A stretch of DNA of 64,000 bases from Spirosoma endophyticum (GTDB taxonomy: Bacteria; Bacteroidota; Bacteroidia; Cytophagales; Spirosomataceae): NCBI RefSeq assembly GCF_900112365.1, contig NZ_FOLQ01000004.1:124001-188000 (forward strand). The letters run 5' to 3'. A program made the position numbers and the translations under genes. The stretch's first letter is position 1, and each line of letters begins with the position of its first letter. Below are positions 44,796 to 53,161 of the stretch, one piece after another. The notes beneath the pieces were generated by a model that ran no database searches, was not told the origin of the DNA, and worked only from the letters and a program-made list of their open reading frames with translations.

Positions 44796-44873
44796 GGTTT
44801 ACAGTTTACGGTTCACAGTGGCTTACGTACGATATTTACTGAGCGTCAGCCATCATAAACCGTACATTATAAC
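44796..44873. repeat. Degenerate inverted repeat, family E
   Basis: The left arm GGTTTACAGTTTACGG (44796-44811) resembles the left arm of the perfect repeat at 45201-45283; the right arm (44854-44873) is eroded. It spans the nusB to ytxH gap. Confidence 0.5.
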
Positions 44874-44889
44874 CACAAACATTAAAGAG

Positions 44890-45192
44890 ATGAGCAGAAT
44901 TGGCCGTGATTTAACCTTTTTGCTAACTGGCATAGCTGCCGGTTCCCTTTTTGGACTGCTGTATGCCCCCGATAAGGGCAAAATTACCCGTGATCGGTTG
45001 TCATTCCGGTTATCGAAATACAGAGAGCAAATTAACCAGTTGCTAACCGATTTAAGCAACTCTACGGATTTACCCGAAAATTCATCAAAAAATGAAGGAC
45101 AACGGGTTGTAAACGACGCTCGCGAAAAAGCAGAAAAACTGCTGGAAGATGTAGATCGGCTGATGGCCCAGATCAAGCAACAGAACGCGTAA
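44890..45192 (+). CDS. YtxH domain protein (small membrane-anchored stress-type protein)
   Basis: A 100-residue protein starting at ATG 44890. A hydrophobic N-terminal segment LTFLLTGIAAGSLFGLLYAP is the YtxH hallmark, including the LLYAPDKG motif. A charged coiled-coil-prone tail follows. An in-frame ATG-less longer reading begins at 44818, but it precedes the hydrophobic segment and lies in a repeat, so it was rejected. It is part of the nusB-coaE group; its function is not established. Confidence 0.8.
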   Translation: MSRIGRDLTFLLTGIAAGSLFGLLYAPDKGKITRDRLSFRLSKYREQINQLLTDLSNSTDLPENSSKNEGQRVVNDAREKAEKLLEDVDRLMAQIKQQNA

Positions 45193-45200
45193 AAGCGTAT

Positions 45201-45283
45201 TGGTTTACAGTATTCGGTTTACGGTGGGCTGGCACATCACTAACCGTATCGACAGACTGCCGTAAACCGAATACTGTAAACCA
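45201..45283. repeat. Perfect inverted repeat, family E
   Basis: Arms 45201-45224 and 45260-45283 are perfect over 24 bases (core GGTTTACAGTATTCGG). It lies inside the housekeeping operon, between ytxH and the DUF1573 gene; a decayed relative is at 44796-44873. Confidence 0.85.
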
Positions 45284-45300
45284 TAAATCATACCCCGTTA

Positions 45301-45753
45301 ATGTACCTCAGACGTTACTTGCTTGTGGTGGCCGTTGCTGCCATAAGTGTTGGGCAAATTAGCTGCGACAACCGGCGGCAGGGCGAATCGGCTCAGGCAA
45401 CCGCATCGGCGAAAAGCCCAAAAATTAAATTTGATCAAGCAGGCATTTATGACTTCGGAACACTTACCGAAGGCGACACGGTTGAGCATGTTTTTTCGTT
45501 CACAAACACGGGCGAATTTCCACTGATTATCAATAACGTAACCGCTTCGTGCGGTTGCACCACGCCCGATTGGCCGCATGAGCCTGTGGCTCCAGGTACA
45601 AAATCGTCGGTACGTGTGCGTTTCAACAGCCGGGGCAAAAGTGGCGAGCAGAATAAAACCGTTACGATCTTCGCCAACACAGAACCGGCTATGACCGATC
45701 TGCAATTTAAGGCAATGGTAAACCCCAGAGCCAGTTCAACCAAAACGTCATAA
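45301..45753 (+). CDS. DUF1573 family lipoprotein
   Basis: A 150-residue exported lipoprotein; the lipobox VGQISC places C22 as the lipidated residue. The Ig-like DUF1573 domain has YDFGTLTEGDTVEHVFSFTN, ITNVTASCGCTTPDWP-like motifs (here INNVTASCGCTTPDW) and VRFNSRGKSGEQNK. The paired cysteines in SCGCT are the family signature. It is probably a periplasmic or outer-membrane protein of unknown role, conserved upstream of yajC in this phylum. Confidence 0.88.
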   Translation: MYLRRYLLVVAVAAISVGQISCDNRRQGESAQATASAKSPKIKFDQAGIYDFGTLTEGDTVEHVFSFTNTGEFPLIINNVTASCGCTTPDWPHEPVAPGTKSSVRVRFNSRGKSGEQNKTVTIFANTEPAMTDLQFKAMVNPRASSTKTS

Positions 45754-45765
45754 TATAGACCACCT

Positions 45766-46092
45766 ATGTACTCCATTCTGTTACAGGCCGCAGCTGGCTC
45801 CAATACGTCAATGATTTATAATGTGCTGCTGTGGGTAGCCATCATCGGCGTTTTTTACTTCTTCATGATTCGTCCGCAACAGAAAAAGCAGAGGGACCAG
45901 AAGGGTTTTATCGAGAGCCTAAAGAAGGGTGATAATGTCGTTACCATTGGCGGTTTACACGGTCGCATTGCTTCCGTAGAAGCAACCACGATTACGCTTG
46001 AAGTAGATCGGGGCGTGAAAATGACCTTCGAAAAATCATCTATCTCGCGTGAAGCGACCATTAAACCGGCCGTTGAAGAAGAGAAAAAATAA
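45766..46092 (+). CDS. yajC: Preprotein translocase accessory subunit YajC
   Basis: A 108-residue single-pass inner-membrane protein that joins SecDF in the Sec translocon. The TM helix is YNVLLWVAIIGVFYFFMIRP, followed directly by the diagnostic RPQQKKQRDQKGFIESLKKGD region and GDNVVTIGGLHGRIA. The start is 13 bases after the DUF1573 stop, so the genes are co-transcribed. Confidence 0.93.
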   Translation: MYSILLQAAAGSNTSMIYNVLLWVAIIGVFYFFMIRPQQKKQRDQKGFIESLKKGDNVVTIGGLHGRIASVEATTITLEVDRGVKMTFEKSSISREATIKPAVEEEKK

Positions 46093-46231
46093 GCTTTCCT
46101 GTTTCAGCCAGGCTACCAGGCCGTGTCAAGTTCACTAGTTTCGGATTGATCCGCAGTACCCAACTCGACCCAGCCTGTCGCCTGGCTTAACCATTTTCTA
46201 TTGACCTTAAATCCTCAGTACGCCTTTCTTT

Positions 46232-46948
46232 GTGAACACGCATGCCCAAAATGACCGTCCGTTTCAGCCAACCAAGCTTCTGCTTTGTTTAGGAGCCGCT
46301 ACGCTGTTCTGGTTTTTGAGCGCGCTTAACAAACCGGGTTACACGCTCAATGTCGAGTATCCGGTACGGTTTGTTTATAATGACTCTTTGTTCATTCCCA
46401 CCTCTCCTCTGCCACGTACGGTGCAGGTTAATGTATCGAGTGATGGGTGGGGCTTGCTTCGTCATGCCTGGTTGCCTTTCCGGGTCGATCCAGTGAGCTA
46501 TGTTGTAAAAGATCCGCTTCATGCTACGGTCATTAATACGACTTCGCTGACAGCCGCCCTGGCTGAACACGTCAAAAAACTGCACATCAACTACGTGGTT
46601 GCCGATACGGTCGACATTCGTTTCGATCGCCGTCAAAAAAAAACGATTCGCCTGATGCCCGATAGTCTACACATCAATCTGGCTCCCCGTTTCGTCGTGT
46701 CGAGTGTTATCAATCTCACGCCTGACAGCATTCTGGTCGACGGTCCGGAAAAACTGGTACGTGGATTAGGGGATACCCTGCTGGTGACGATTCCAGGCAA
46801 GCGTATTGCCGATAACTACGACAATGAGATTATTTTAAATCATTTCCGCCATCCACTTCTACGCACCAGTGCCGATCGCGTTATTGTGAGCTTTGAAGTG
46901 GGCGAATTGTTATCACCACCAACTGATGGCGAAAGAGTGAAGGAGTGA
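46232..46948 (+). CDS. YbbR/CdaR-like domain protein
   Basis: A 238-residue membrane-anchored protein from a GTG start. One N-terminal TM helix (LLLCLGAATLFWFLSALN) is followed by YbbR-type beta domains (VEYPVRFVYNDSLF, VQVNVSSDGW). YbbR proteins in Firmicutes modulate the c-di-AMP cyclase; the Bacteroidetes role is not settled. Its last residues (GERVKE) and the TGA are encoded by a family A palindrome at 46929-47018. It is followed by coaE. Confidence 0.82.
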   Translation: MNTHAQNDRPFQPTKLLLCLGAATLFWFLSALNKPGYTLNVEYPVRFVYNDSLFIPTSPLPRTVQVNVSSDGWGLLRHAWLPFRVDPVSYVVKDPLHATVINTTSLTAALAEHVKKLHINYVVADTVDIRFDRRQKKTIRLMPDSLHINLAPRFVVSSVINLTPDSILVDGPEKLVRGLGDTLLVTIPGKRIADNYDNEIILNHFRHPLLRTSADRVIVSFEVGELLSPPTDGERVKE

Positions 46949-47018
46949 AAGAGCGTGATCAAACTGCTGAATCGAACAGCTAGCACGCTCTTTCACTCTT
47001 TCACTCTTTCACTCTTTT
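46929..47018. repeat. Palindromic element, family A, copy 2
   Basis: GAAAGAGTGAA-type units on the left arm (46929-46957) and CTCTTTCACTC-type units on the right (46984-47018) form a hairpin around a 26-base loop. The YbbR reading frame ends inside the left arm; coaE begins five bases after the right arm. Confidence 0.8.
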
Positions 47019-47022
47019 ATCC

Positions 47023-47628
47023 ATGAAACATCCCCTCCAGATTGGTGTAACAGGTGGCATTGGCTCTGGAAAAAGCATTGTCTGCCAGGTGTTTCGGGCA
47101 ATGGGTATTCCGATTTATGAAGCTGACGAACGGGCTAAATGGCTCACCGAACACGATCCAATTCTGAAAGCCGACATCATCCGCGTGCTAGGACGTAATG
47201 CCTATGAACTAGGACATTATAACCGGGCCTGGGTAGCCTCGCAGGTGTTTAGCAATCCAGAATTATTAAGCCAACTCAATGCCGTTATTCATCCCCGCGT
47301 GCTTAGCGATACCGAAATGTGGGTTAGCCAGCAGCTTGGCAAGCCCTATGTCATTAAAGAAGCCGCACTGATGAAAGCCGCTGGCGATGGAAATTCACTC
47401 GATAAAGTCATTGTTGTGCAAGCGCCCATCGCCCTGCGAATCGAACGAATTCGTAAACGAGATCCGCACCGTTCCGAAGTTGAAATCCTGAATATTATTA
47501 ACCGTCAAATAAGCGACGACGAGCGGCTACGTATCGCCGACTACGTACTGGAAAACGACGAAAGCCAGTTACTGGTCCCGCAGGTGGTTCGGCTGCATGA
47601 GGAATTTTTACAGCAACAGGCTTATTAA
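47023..47628 (+). CDS. coaE: Dephospho-CoA kinase
   Basis: A 201-residue cytoplasmic kinase for the last step of coenzyme A synthesis (ATP-dependent phosphorylation of the 3'-hydroxyl). Walker A is GVTGGIGSGKS at 7-17. YEADERAKWL, LNAVIHPRVL and EAALMKAAG are CoaE-specific motifs, and RIRKRD is the lid arginine region. It closes the nusB-coaE block that is conserved in Bacteroidetes. Confidence 0.93.
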   Translation: MKHPLQIGVTGGIGSGKSIVCQVFRAMGIPIYEADERAKWLTEHDPILKADIIRVLGRNAYELGHYNRAWVASQVFSNPELLSQLNAVIHPRVLSDTEMWVSQQLGKPYVIKEAALMKAAGDGNSLDKVIVVQAPIALRIERIRKRDPHRSEVEILNIINRQISDDERLRIADYVLENDESQLLVPQVVRLHEEFLQQQAY

Positions 47629-47676
47629 TTTCACCATTGCTGTAATTTGGGCTATTAGACCTGAATAGCCCAATCA

Positions 47677-49344
47677 ATGAAACAACTTTCCATCTTATTG
47701 GCTGCCTGTATCGGCAGCTTTCTGCTCGGTGCATTCATCACCAGCGACGAACCACAAAAACCCATAACGTCCAATATTGTGGACATAGCCTCGCGGGTTT
47801 TTGGTCTGGAATTTAGCCCCGCCGAGCGCGACTCCATGCTCGACAAACTCAATAATGCCCGTAAAGACTATGAGGTTCTTCGCACCATTGAGTTACCCAA
47901 TAACATTGCGCCCGCGCTTTACTTCAATCCATTGCCAGACGGTTTCACCATACCCACTGGTACGTCGGTCTGCAAAGCGTCACCGCTGGGAAAAGTGAGT
48001 TTACCCGCGAATCGGGATGAATTAGCCTTTTACACGGTTGCGCAGTTGGGCGAGTTGATCCGAACCAAACAAATTTCGTCGGTCGATCTGACCCAGTTTT
48101 TCCTGAACCGGCTCAAAACGTACAACCCGAAATTACACTGCGTGATAACGATGACCGACGAGTTAGCACTGAGTCAGGCGAAACGCGCCGATGCTGAGTT
48201 AAAAGCAGGAAAATATCGGGGGCCTTTGCACGGCATTCCCTATGGCGCGAAAGATTTACTCGCCAAAACAGGCTATAAAACAACCTGGGGATCAGTTCCC
48301 TATAAAGACCAGACGATAAACTCAGACGCTACTGTTATTCAGAAACTCGAAGCCGCCGGGGCCGTGCTCTGCGCCAAAATGACGCTCGGCGAACTGGCCA
48401 TGGGCGATGTCTGGTTTGGCGACATGACCCGAAATCCCTGGAAACCGGAAACTGGCTCCAGCGGTTCGTCGGCAGGGTCGGCGTCGAGCGTGTCGGCGGG
48501 TTTATTGCCGTTCGCCATCGGCACCGAAACGATGGGCTCAATCGTCTCACCATCAACCATTTGTGGCACAACCGGCCTGCGGCCAACCTTCGGACGCGTC
48601 AGCCGCCACGGCGCGATGGCGTTAAGCTGGAGTATGGACAAGATTGGCCCCATTACTCGCTCGGTCGAAGATTGTGCACTTGTTTTCAATGCTATATACG
48701 GTCCCGATGGCCATGACCCTACGGTTATAGTGGCTCCATTTCGCTACGTTCCGACGGCCTCGTTGAAAGGCATGCGGATCGGCTACGTTCGCAAAGGATT
48801 TGAAAGCAACTATCCGAATCGGGACAATGACTCATTATCGCTGCAAGTCCTTCGTAAACTGGGTGCCGAATTAGTCCCGTTTGATCTGCCAACGGGTGTA
48901 CCGGCCAATCGCATTTCGTTCCTGCTGGGAGTTGAAGCAGCGGCCGCCTTCGATGAGCTGACGCGTTCTGGCCGCGATGATCAGATGGTACGTCAACTGA
49001 AAAACGCCTGGCCTAATTCATTCCGAGCGTCCCGATTCGTGCCAGCGGTCGAGTACATACAGGCTAACCGCGCCCGCACCAAACTGATTAATGAAATGGC
49101 CGCTCAGCTTAAAGCCGCCAAACTGGATGTATACGTATCACCTGCCTACGCGGGTGGCAACCTGACAATAACGAATCTGACGGGCCATCCATGCGTTGTG
49201 TTGCCCAATGGATTCAACAAGCAGAACCTGCCGACCAGCATCACGTTTATGGGTCAGTTATTTGAGGAAGGAAAAGTACTGGCTGTAGCCAAAGCCTATC
49301 AGGATGCTACCGACTGGCATAAGAAACATCCCACGCTTCAGTAA
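47677..49344 (+). CDS. Exported amidase, amidase-signature family
   Basis: A 555-residue hydrolase with an N-terminal signal sequence (LSILLAACIGSFLLGAF). The Ser-cisSer-Lys triad is visible: the Lys in IPYGAKDLLAK, the cis-Ser in GSSGSSAGSAS and the nucleophile Ser in ETMGSIVSPSTICG, followed by GTTGLRPTFGRVS. It could hydrolyse an amide or an ester in the periplasm. The usual GGS before the nucleophile is MGS here. GatA is ruled out by the signal and by the lack of gatB/C. The substrate is unknown. Confidence 0.85.
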   Translation: MKQLSILLAACIGSFLLGAFITSDEPQKPITSNIVDIASRVFGLEFSPAERDSMLDKLNNARKDYEVLRTIELPNNIAPALYFNPLPDGFTIPTGTSVCKASPLGKVSLPANRDELAFYTVAQLGELIRTKQISSVDLTQFFLNRLKTYNPKLHCVITMTDELALSQAKRADAELKAGKYRGPLHGIPYGAKDLLAKTGYKTTWGSVPYKDQTINSDATVIQKLEAAGAVLCAKMTLGELAMGDVWFGDMTRNPWKPETGSSGSSAGSASSVSAGLLPFAIGTETMGSIVSPSTICGTTGLRPTFGRVSRHGAMALSWSMDKIGPITRSVEDCALVFNAIYGPDGHDPTVIVAPFRYVPTASLKGMRIGYVRKGFESNYPNRDNDSLSLQVLRKLGAELVPFDLPTGVPANRISFLLGVEAAAAFDELTRSGRDDQMVRQLKNAWPNSFRASRFVPAVEYIQANRARTKLINEMAAQLKAAKLDVYVSPAYAGGNLTITNLTGHPCVVLPNGFNKQNLPTSITFMGQLFEEGKVLAVAKAYQDATDWHKKHPTLQ

Positions 49345-49400
49345 GATCGCCAAAGCAGATGAAGAAATTCGCCGATTTCTTCGTAAAGCAACCGCCCAAC

Positions 49401-49443
49401 ATAAAAACGTCCCGAAAGCTCAGAGCTTTCGGGACGTTTTTAT
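49401..49443. terminator. Bidirectional intrinsic terminator
   Basis: Arms 49401-49421 and 49423-49443 (AAAAACGTCCCGAAAGCTC core) are perfect with a one-base loop and carry A/T runs on both outer ends. It separates the convergent amidase and nucleotidyltransferase genes. Confidence 0.9.
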
Positions 49444-49467
49444 GTTAACGACAAACACTCATAGGTT

Positions 49468-50373
49468 TTACCACAATTTTTCGGGATAAGCGCCTTCGTT
49501 GTGCAGTTGTTTGAGCGCGGCCTGCACTGTGGGTTTATCGTCCGGATACGTTACGCCAAACCAGGCCGAACGGCTACGGAATACTTTGCAATGACCCGTA
49601 TCGGTTTCAATGAGATTGGTCATCACCGTTGGAATGTAGAATTCGGCTTTAGGCGAGTTGATATTCGCAATGGCGTAGCTCTCAAACTGTTTTTGAACCA
49701 GGGGAAAAACGCTCGGTTTGAAGCCCCAGAAATTCATGGAAACGGGCGTATCGGGTGCCAATGTCGTTAAATCTTCGCCTTCCTCAAAGACGATCTTAGG
49801 GGTACCGTTCTCTTTTTCGTAGATCTTTGTTCGTTCAATGACTGACACAAGATTTCCATTTTCAGCTACTTCACAAACGCCCCGCGATACAGAACCGTTT
49901 TCCGACAATGTGTTTTTGACTTCATAGCCAACCATGGCGTGAAGTTGATCATCCGTATCGGTTTTCAGAAAATCGCCAATTAACTGGAAGGCTTCAAGGC
50001 CATAAAAATCATCTGCATTGATAACAGCGAAAGGCGTATGCGTATGATTTTTAGCGCAAAGCATAGCGTGGCCCGTTCCCCAGGGTTTCTGCCGTTTCAC
50101 CGCGCCTAACTCAGCCGGAACGAATGAACTGAGCGCCTGAATGGCGTAGTCGACTTCGATCTTTCCCGCCAGTTTCTCACCGAAAACGTCTTCAAAGTCC
50201 TGACGTAGTTCTTCCCGAATTATAAACACAACCTTGCCAAAGCCAGCCCGGATCGCGTCGAATAAAGAATAATCAATGATGGTTTCACCATTTGGTCCAA
50301 ACTGGTCGAGTTGTTTGATACCACCGTATCGGCTGCCCATACCAGCGGCCAGAATCAAGAGAGTAGGTTGCAT
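49468..50373 (-). CDS. Sugar-phosphate nucleotidyltransferase family protein
   Basis: A 301-residue cytoplasmic enzyme that activates a sugar phosphate with NTP. The signature LILAAGMGSRYGGIKQLDQFG at the N-terminus, FAVINADDFYG with the metal Asp, and GTGHAMLCAKN match the family. The middle (AVVKRQKPWGTGHA-like) suggests a glucose-1-phosphate or mannose-1-phosphate type. Distinguishing the sugar or base needs a tree of the family. It is divergent from hmgA across a 315-base region. Confidence 0.82.
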   Translation of the reverse strand: MQPTLLILAAGMGSRYGGIKQLDQFGPNGETIIDYSLFDAIRAGFGKVVFIIREELRQDFEDVFGEKLAGKIEVDYAIQALSSFVPAELGAVKRQKPWGTGHAMLCAKNHTHTPFAVINADDFYGLEAFQLIGDFLKTDTDDQLHAMVGYEVKNTLSENGSVSRGVCEVAENGNLVSVIERTKIYEKENGTPKIVFEEGEDLTTLAPDTPVSMNFWGFKPSVFPLVQKQFESYAIANINSPKAEFYIPTVMTNLIETDTGHCKVFRSRSAWFGVTYPDDKPTVQAALKQLHNEGAYPEKLW

Positions 50374-50688
50374 TTTAGTCGTTAGTCAATAGTTGCTGGC
50401 TGTACGTTGCAGCAGATAGTACGCTACAAACATTGCCCGGCAAACGTTGCGCGGCCAAAATTAGAAAAAAGGGGTGGTCTCTGCTATATATCCCCGTTGT
50501 AAACCCATTTTATCTGAAATAGCCCCTTTTAAACAAATTTTTTCTAAACAATATACAATTATCAACAGTTGTCGTTATAATTGTAAGCTCAACAATAGTT
50601 GTCTTAACAAATAATAGACTTCATTAACAAATGACTTGTTTTGGCCGACTGAAACTACTGGGCCGACCGGAACAGCCAACTCAAGCGT
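50374..50688. promoter_or_regulatory. Divergent region upstream of hmgA with candidate operator palindromes
   Basis: 315 AT-rich bases. Perfect arms ACAATTAT (50555-50562) and ATAATTGT (50577-50584) enclose CAACAGTTG (50563-50571). A second CAAC-N4-GTTG motif is at 50590-50601. These dyads could be an operator for the MarR-type regulator of the aromatic cluster (53956-54393). No perfect -7 box was found. Confidence 0.45.
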
Positions 50689-51897
50689 ATGCCATTTTAC
50701 CACACACTCGGCCAGATTCCACCCAAGCGCCATACGCAGTTTGAAAAACCAACTGACGGCAGTATTCAACCGGGTGGACGTAGTGGCAGCCCATTTTATT
50801 ACGAGCAGTTGTTCGGAACAATTGGCTTCGAAGGCATGTCATCGTTGCTGTATCACATGCATCGCCCAACGATGGTGCGCGACGTGCTGGAGAGTGTGGA
50901 CGTAACGCCGAAGCTGGCCGTCGCTAAAAATATGCTGTCGCGGAAACTGATCGGCTTTAATATCGAACCAGCCGATGATTTTCTGGATAGCCGGGTGCCG
51001 CTATTAGTCAATAACGACCTGATTTTTGGCCTGGCAGCCCCGCGTCAATCGTTGACGACGTATTTCTATAAAAATGCGGATGCCGACGAGATGCTGTTCG
51101 TGCATCGGGGTTCGGGTAAACTCAGGACGTTATTCGGTACGATTCCGTTTCAGTATGGCGATTACCTTATTATTCCGCGCGGGGTGATTTACCAGATCGA
51201 GTTTGATTCTTCAGATAATCGCAACGACGAACCACGCCTACTCTATGTCGAATCGCATTCACCGATTTACACCCCTAAACGCTATCGAAACCAGTTTGGC
51301 CAATTACTCGAACATTCGCCTTTTTGCGAACGCGACATCGTTCGTCCGCGTGATCTCGAAACGCATAACGAAACCGGTGACTTTCTGATAAAAATCAAAA
51401 AACAGGGCTCACTGCACTCACTTGTGTACGCATCGCATCCGTTCGACGTAGTAGGCTGGGATGGCTACAATTACCCGTATAGCTTCTCGATTTTTAACTT
51501 CGAGCCAATTACGGGCCGGGTGCATCAGCCGCCCCCGGTGCACCAGACCTTTCAGACCGACGCCTTTGTTGTGTGTTCGTTCGTGCCACGCCTGTACGAC
51601 TATCATCCGAAGGCCATTCCGGCGCCTTACAATCACTCGAATATTGACTCCGACGAAGTCATTTACTACGTAGATGGCGATTTCATGAGTCGTAATGACA
51701 TTGCGCCGGGCCATATTACGCTCCATCCGGGTGGCATTCCGCACGGACCCGCTCCGGGTGCTATGGAACGTAGCATTGGCAAAAAAGAAACGCAGGAATA
51801 CGCCGTCATGGTCGACACATTTCGACCGCTGATGCTGACGGAACAAGCCGTAGCGCTGGATGATGGAAAGTATTATAAATCGTGGTTAGACCTGTAG
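50689..51897 (+). CDS. hmgA: Homogentisate 1,2-dioxygenase
   Basis: A 402-residue cytoplasmic, Fe(II)-dependent ring-cleaving enzyme making maleylacetoacetate from homogentisate. Cupin-like motifs are present: VHRGSGKLRTLFGTIPF, GDYLIIPRGVIYQI, YVESHSP. The metal region is NHSNIDSDEVIYYVDGDF and TLHPGGIPHGPAPGAMERS, holding the His and Glu ligands. The stop codon is the first three bases of a palindrome at 51895-51920. It opens the aromatic catabolism cluster, and hpd follows 42 bases on. Confidence 0.93.
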   Translation: MPFYHTLGQIPPKRHTQFEKPTDGSIQPGGRSGSPFYYEQLFGTIGFEGMSSLLYHMHRPTMVRDVLESVDVTPKLAVAKNMLSRKLIGFNIEPADDFLDSRVPLLVNNDLIFGLAAPRQSLTTYFYKNADADEMLFVHRGSGKLRTLFGTIPFQYGDYLIIPRGVIYQIEFDSSDNRNDEPRLLYVESHSPIYTPKRYRNQFGQLLEHSPFCERDIVRPRDLETHNETGDFLIKIKKQGSLHSLVYASHPFDVVGWDGYNYPYSFSIFNFEPITGRVHQPPPVHQTFQTDAFVVCSFVPRLYDYHPKAIPAPYNHSNIDSDEVIYYVDGDFMSRNDIAPGHITLHPGGIPHGPAPGAMERSIGKKETQEYAVMVDTFRPLMLTEQAVALDDGKYYKSWLDL

Positions 51898-51920
51898 AGA
51901 CGCGACCCTTCGCGTCTCTA
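51895..51920. repeat. Short perfect palindrome at the hmgA stop codon
   Basis: TAGAGACGCGA (51895-51905) and its complement (51910-51920) enclose a four-base loop. The hmgA TAG stop is the beginning of the left arm. It lacks a T-run, so a REP-like role is more likely than termination. Confidence 0.75.
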
Positions 51921-51939
51921 TACAACATCAACAAACAAA

Positions 51940-53061
51940 ATGGAAGCAGTAGCAACCCTATCACCAACCATTACAGATTTCCTGCCCCTCAACGGAACAG
52001 ATTATCTTGAATTATATGTAGGAAATGCCCGGCAGTCGGCGCATTATTTCCAGACGGCTTTTGGGTTTCAGCCCATTGCACACGCGGGTCTGGCAACGGG
52101 TCTTCGCGACCGGGAATCGTATGTGCTGCAACAGGGAAAAATCCGGCTCATGCTCACTTCGCCCTTGCATAACGACTCGGCCATTGGGCAACATCTCGAT
52201 AAGCACGGCGATGGTGTTAAGGTCGTAGCGTTGTGGGTAGACGATGCCCGACGCGCCTTTGAGGAGACCATGAACCGGGGGGCGAGCGCTTATATGGAGC
52301 CAACCCGCGAACAGGACGAACATGGCTACGTAGTGCGGTCGGGCATTCATACCTACGGCGACACGGTACATGTGTTTGTGGAACGCAATGATTATCAGGG
52401 CATTTTTCTGCCCGGTTATGAACCCTGGCATCCAGAATACAGACCGACTGACGCGGGGCTAAATTATGTAGATCACATGGTGGGTAACGTTGGCTGGCAT
52501 GAAATGAACCAGTGGATGACATTTTATCACGACGTAATGGGTTTCCAGCAACTGGTTTCGTTCGATGATAAAGACATCTCGACCGATTATACGGCCCTAA
52601 TGAGCAAAGTCATGAGCAATGGTAATGGGCGCGTGAAGTTTCCTATCAACGAACCGGCCGAAGGAAAGAAAAAGTCGCAGATTGAGGAATATCTGGATTT
52701 TTACGGCGGACCGGGCATCCAGCACATCGCCGTGGCAACCGACAACATTGTGGAAACCGTACTGACGCTACATAGTCGGGGCGTTGAATTTCTTACCGTA
52801 CCTGATACGTACTACGCAAACCTGAGCGAACGCATTGGCCAGATTGATGAAGAAATAGACATGCTACGTCAGTTGGGTATCCTGGCCGACCGTGACGATG
52901 AAGGGTATCTGCTCCAGATTTTCACGAAACCAATTTGCCCGCGTCCCACCTTGTTTTTTGAGATCATTCAGCGCAAGGGTGCCCGTTCCTTCGGGAAGGG
53001 AAATTTTAAAGCCTTGTTTGAAGCCATCGAGCGCGAGCAGGCCTTACGGGGGACACTGTAA
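51940..53061 (+). CDS. hpd: 4-hydroxyphenylpyruvate dioxygenase
   Basis: A 373-residue Fe(II) enzyme converting 4-hydroxyphenylpyruvate to homogentisate. It has two VOC domains. The metal ligands are His in NYVDHMVGNV, His in GIQHIAVATDN and Glu in LFFEIIQRKG. Substrate-region motifs IEEYLDFYGGPG and KPICPRPTLFFE are characteristic. It is flanked by hmgA and phhA, so tyrosine and phenylalanine degradation are linked in one unit. Confidence 0.94.
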   Translation: MEAVATLSPTITDFLPLNGTDYLELYVGNARQSAHYFQTAFGFQPIAHAGLATGLRDRESYVLQQGKIRLMLTSPLHNDSAIGQHLDKHGDGVKVVALWVDDARRAFEETMNRGASAYMEPTREQDEHGYVVRSGIHTYGDTVHVFVERNDYQGIFLPGYEPWHPEYRPTDAGLNYVDHMVGNVGWHEMNQWMTFYHDVMGFQQLVSFDDKDISTDYTALMSKVMSNGNGRVKFPINEPAEGKKKSQIEEYLDFYGGPGIQHIAVATDNIVETVLTLHSRGVEFLTVPDTYYANLSERIGQIDEEIDMLRQLGILADRDDEGYLLQIFTKPICPRPTLFFEIIQRKGARSFGKGNFKALFEAIEREQALRGTL

Positions 53062-53066
53062 TAATT

Positions 53067-53156
53067 GCGAAAGAGCGAGTGAGTGAAAGAGCGAAGTGCT
53101 GACGCAAGAACACTCATGGCCGATTCGCTCTTTCACTCACTCGCTCTTTCACTCTT
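53067..53156. repeat. Palindromic element, family A, copy 3
   Basis: GCGAAAGAGCGAGTGAG-type left arm (53067-53095) and CTCACTCGCTCTTTC-type right arm (53124-53156) around a 28-base loop. It fills the hpd to phhA gap and ends five bases before the phhA ATG. Confidence 0.82.
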
Positions 53157-53161
53157 TAAAA

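Noticed and set aside
53096..53161. 22-codon N-terminal extension of phhA
   Set aside because: Those codons are encoded by the family A palindrome and do not match the phenylalanine hydroxylase N-terminus.
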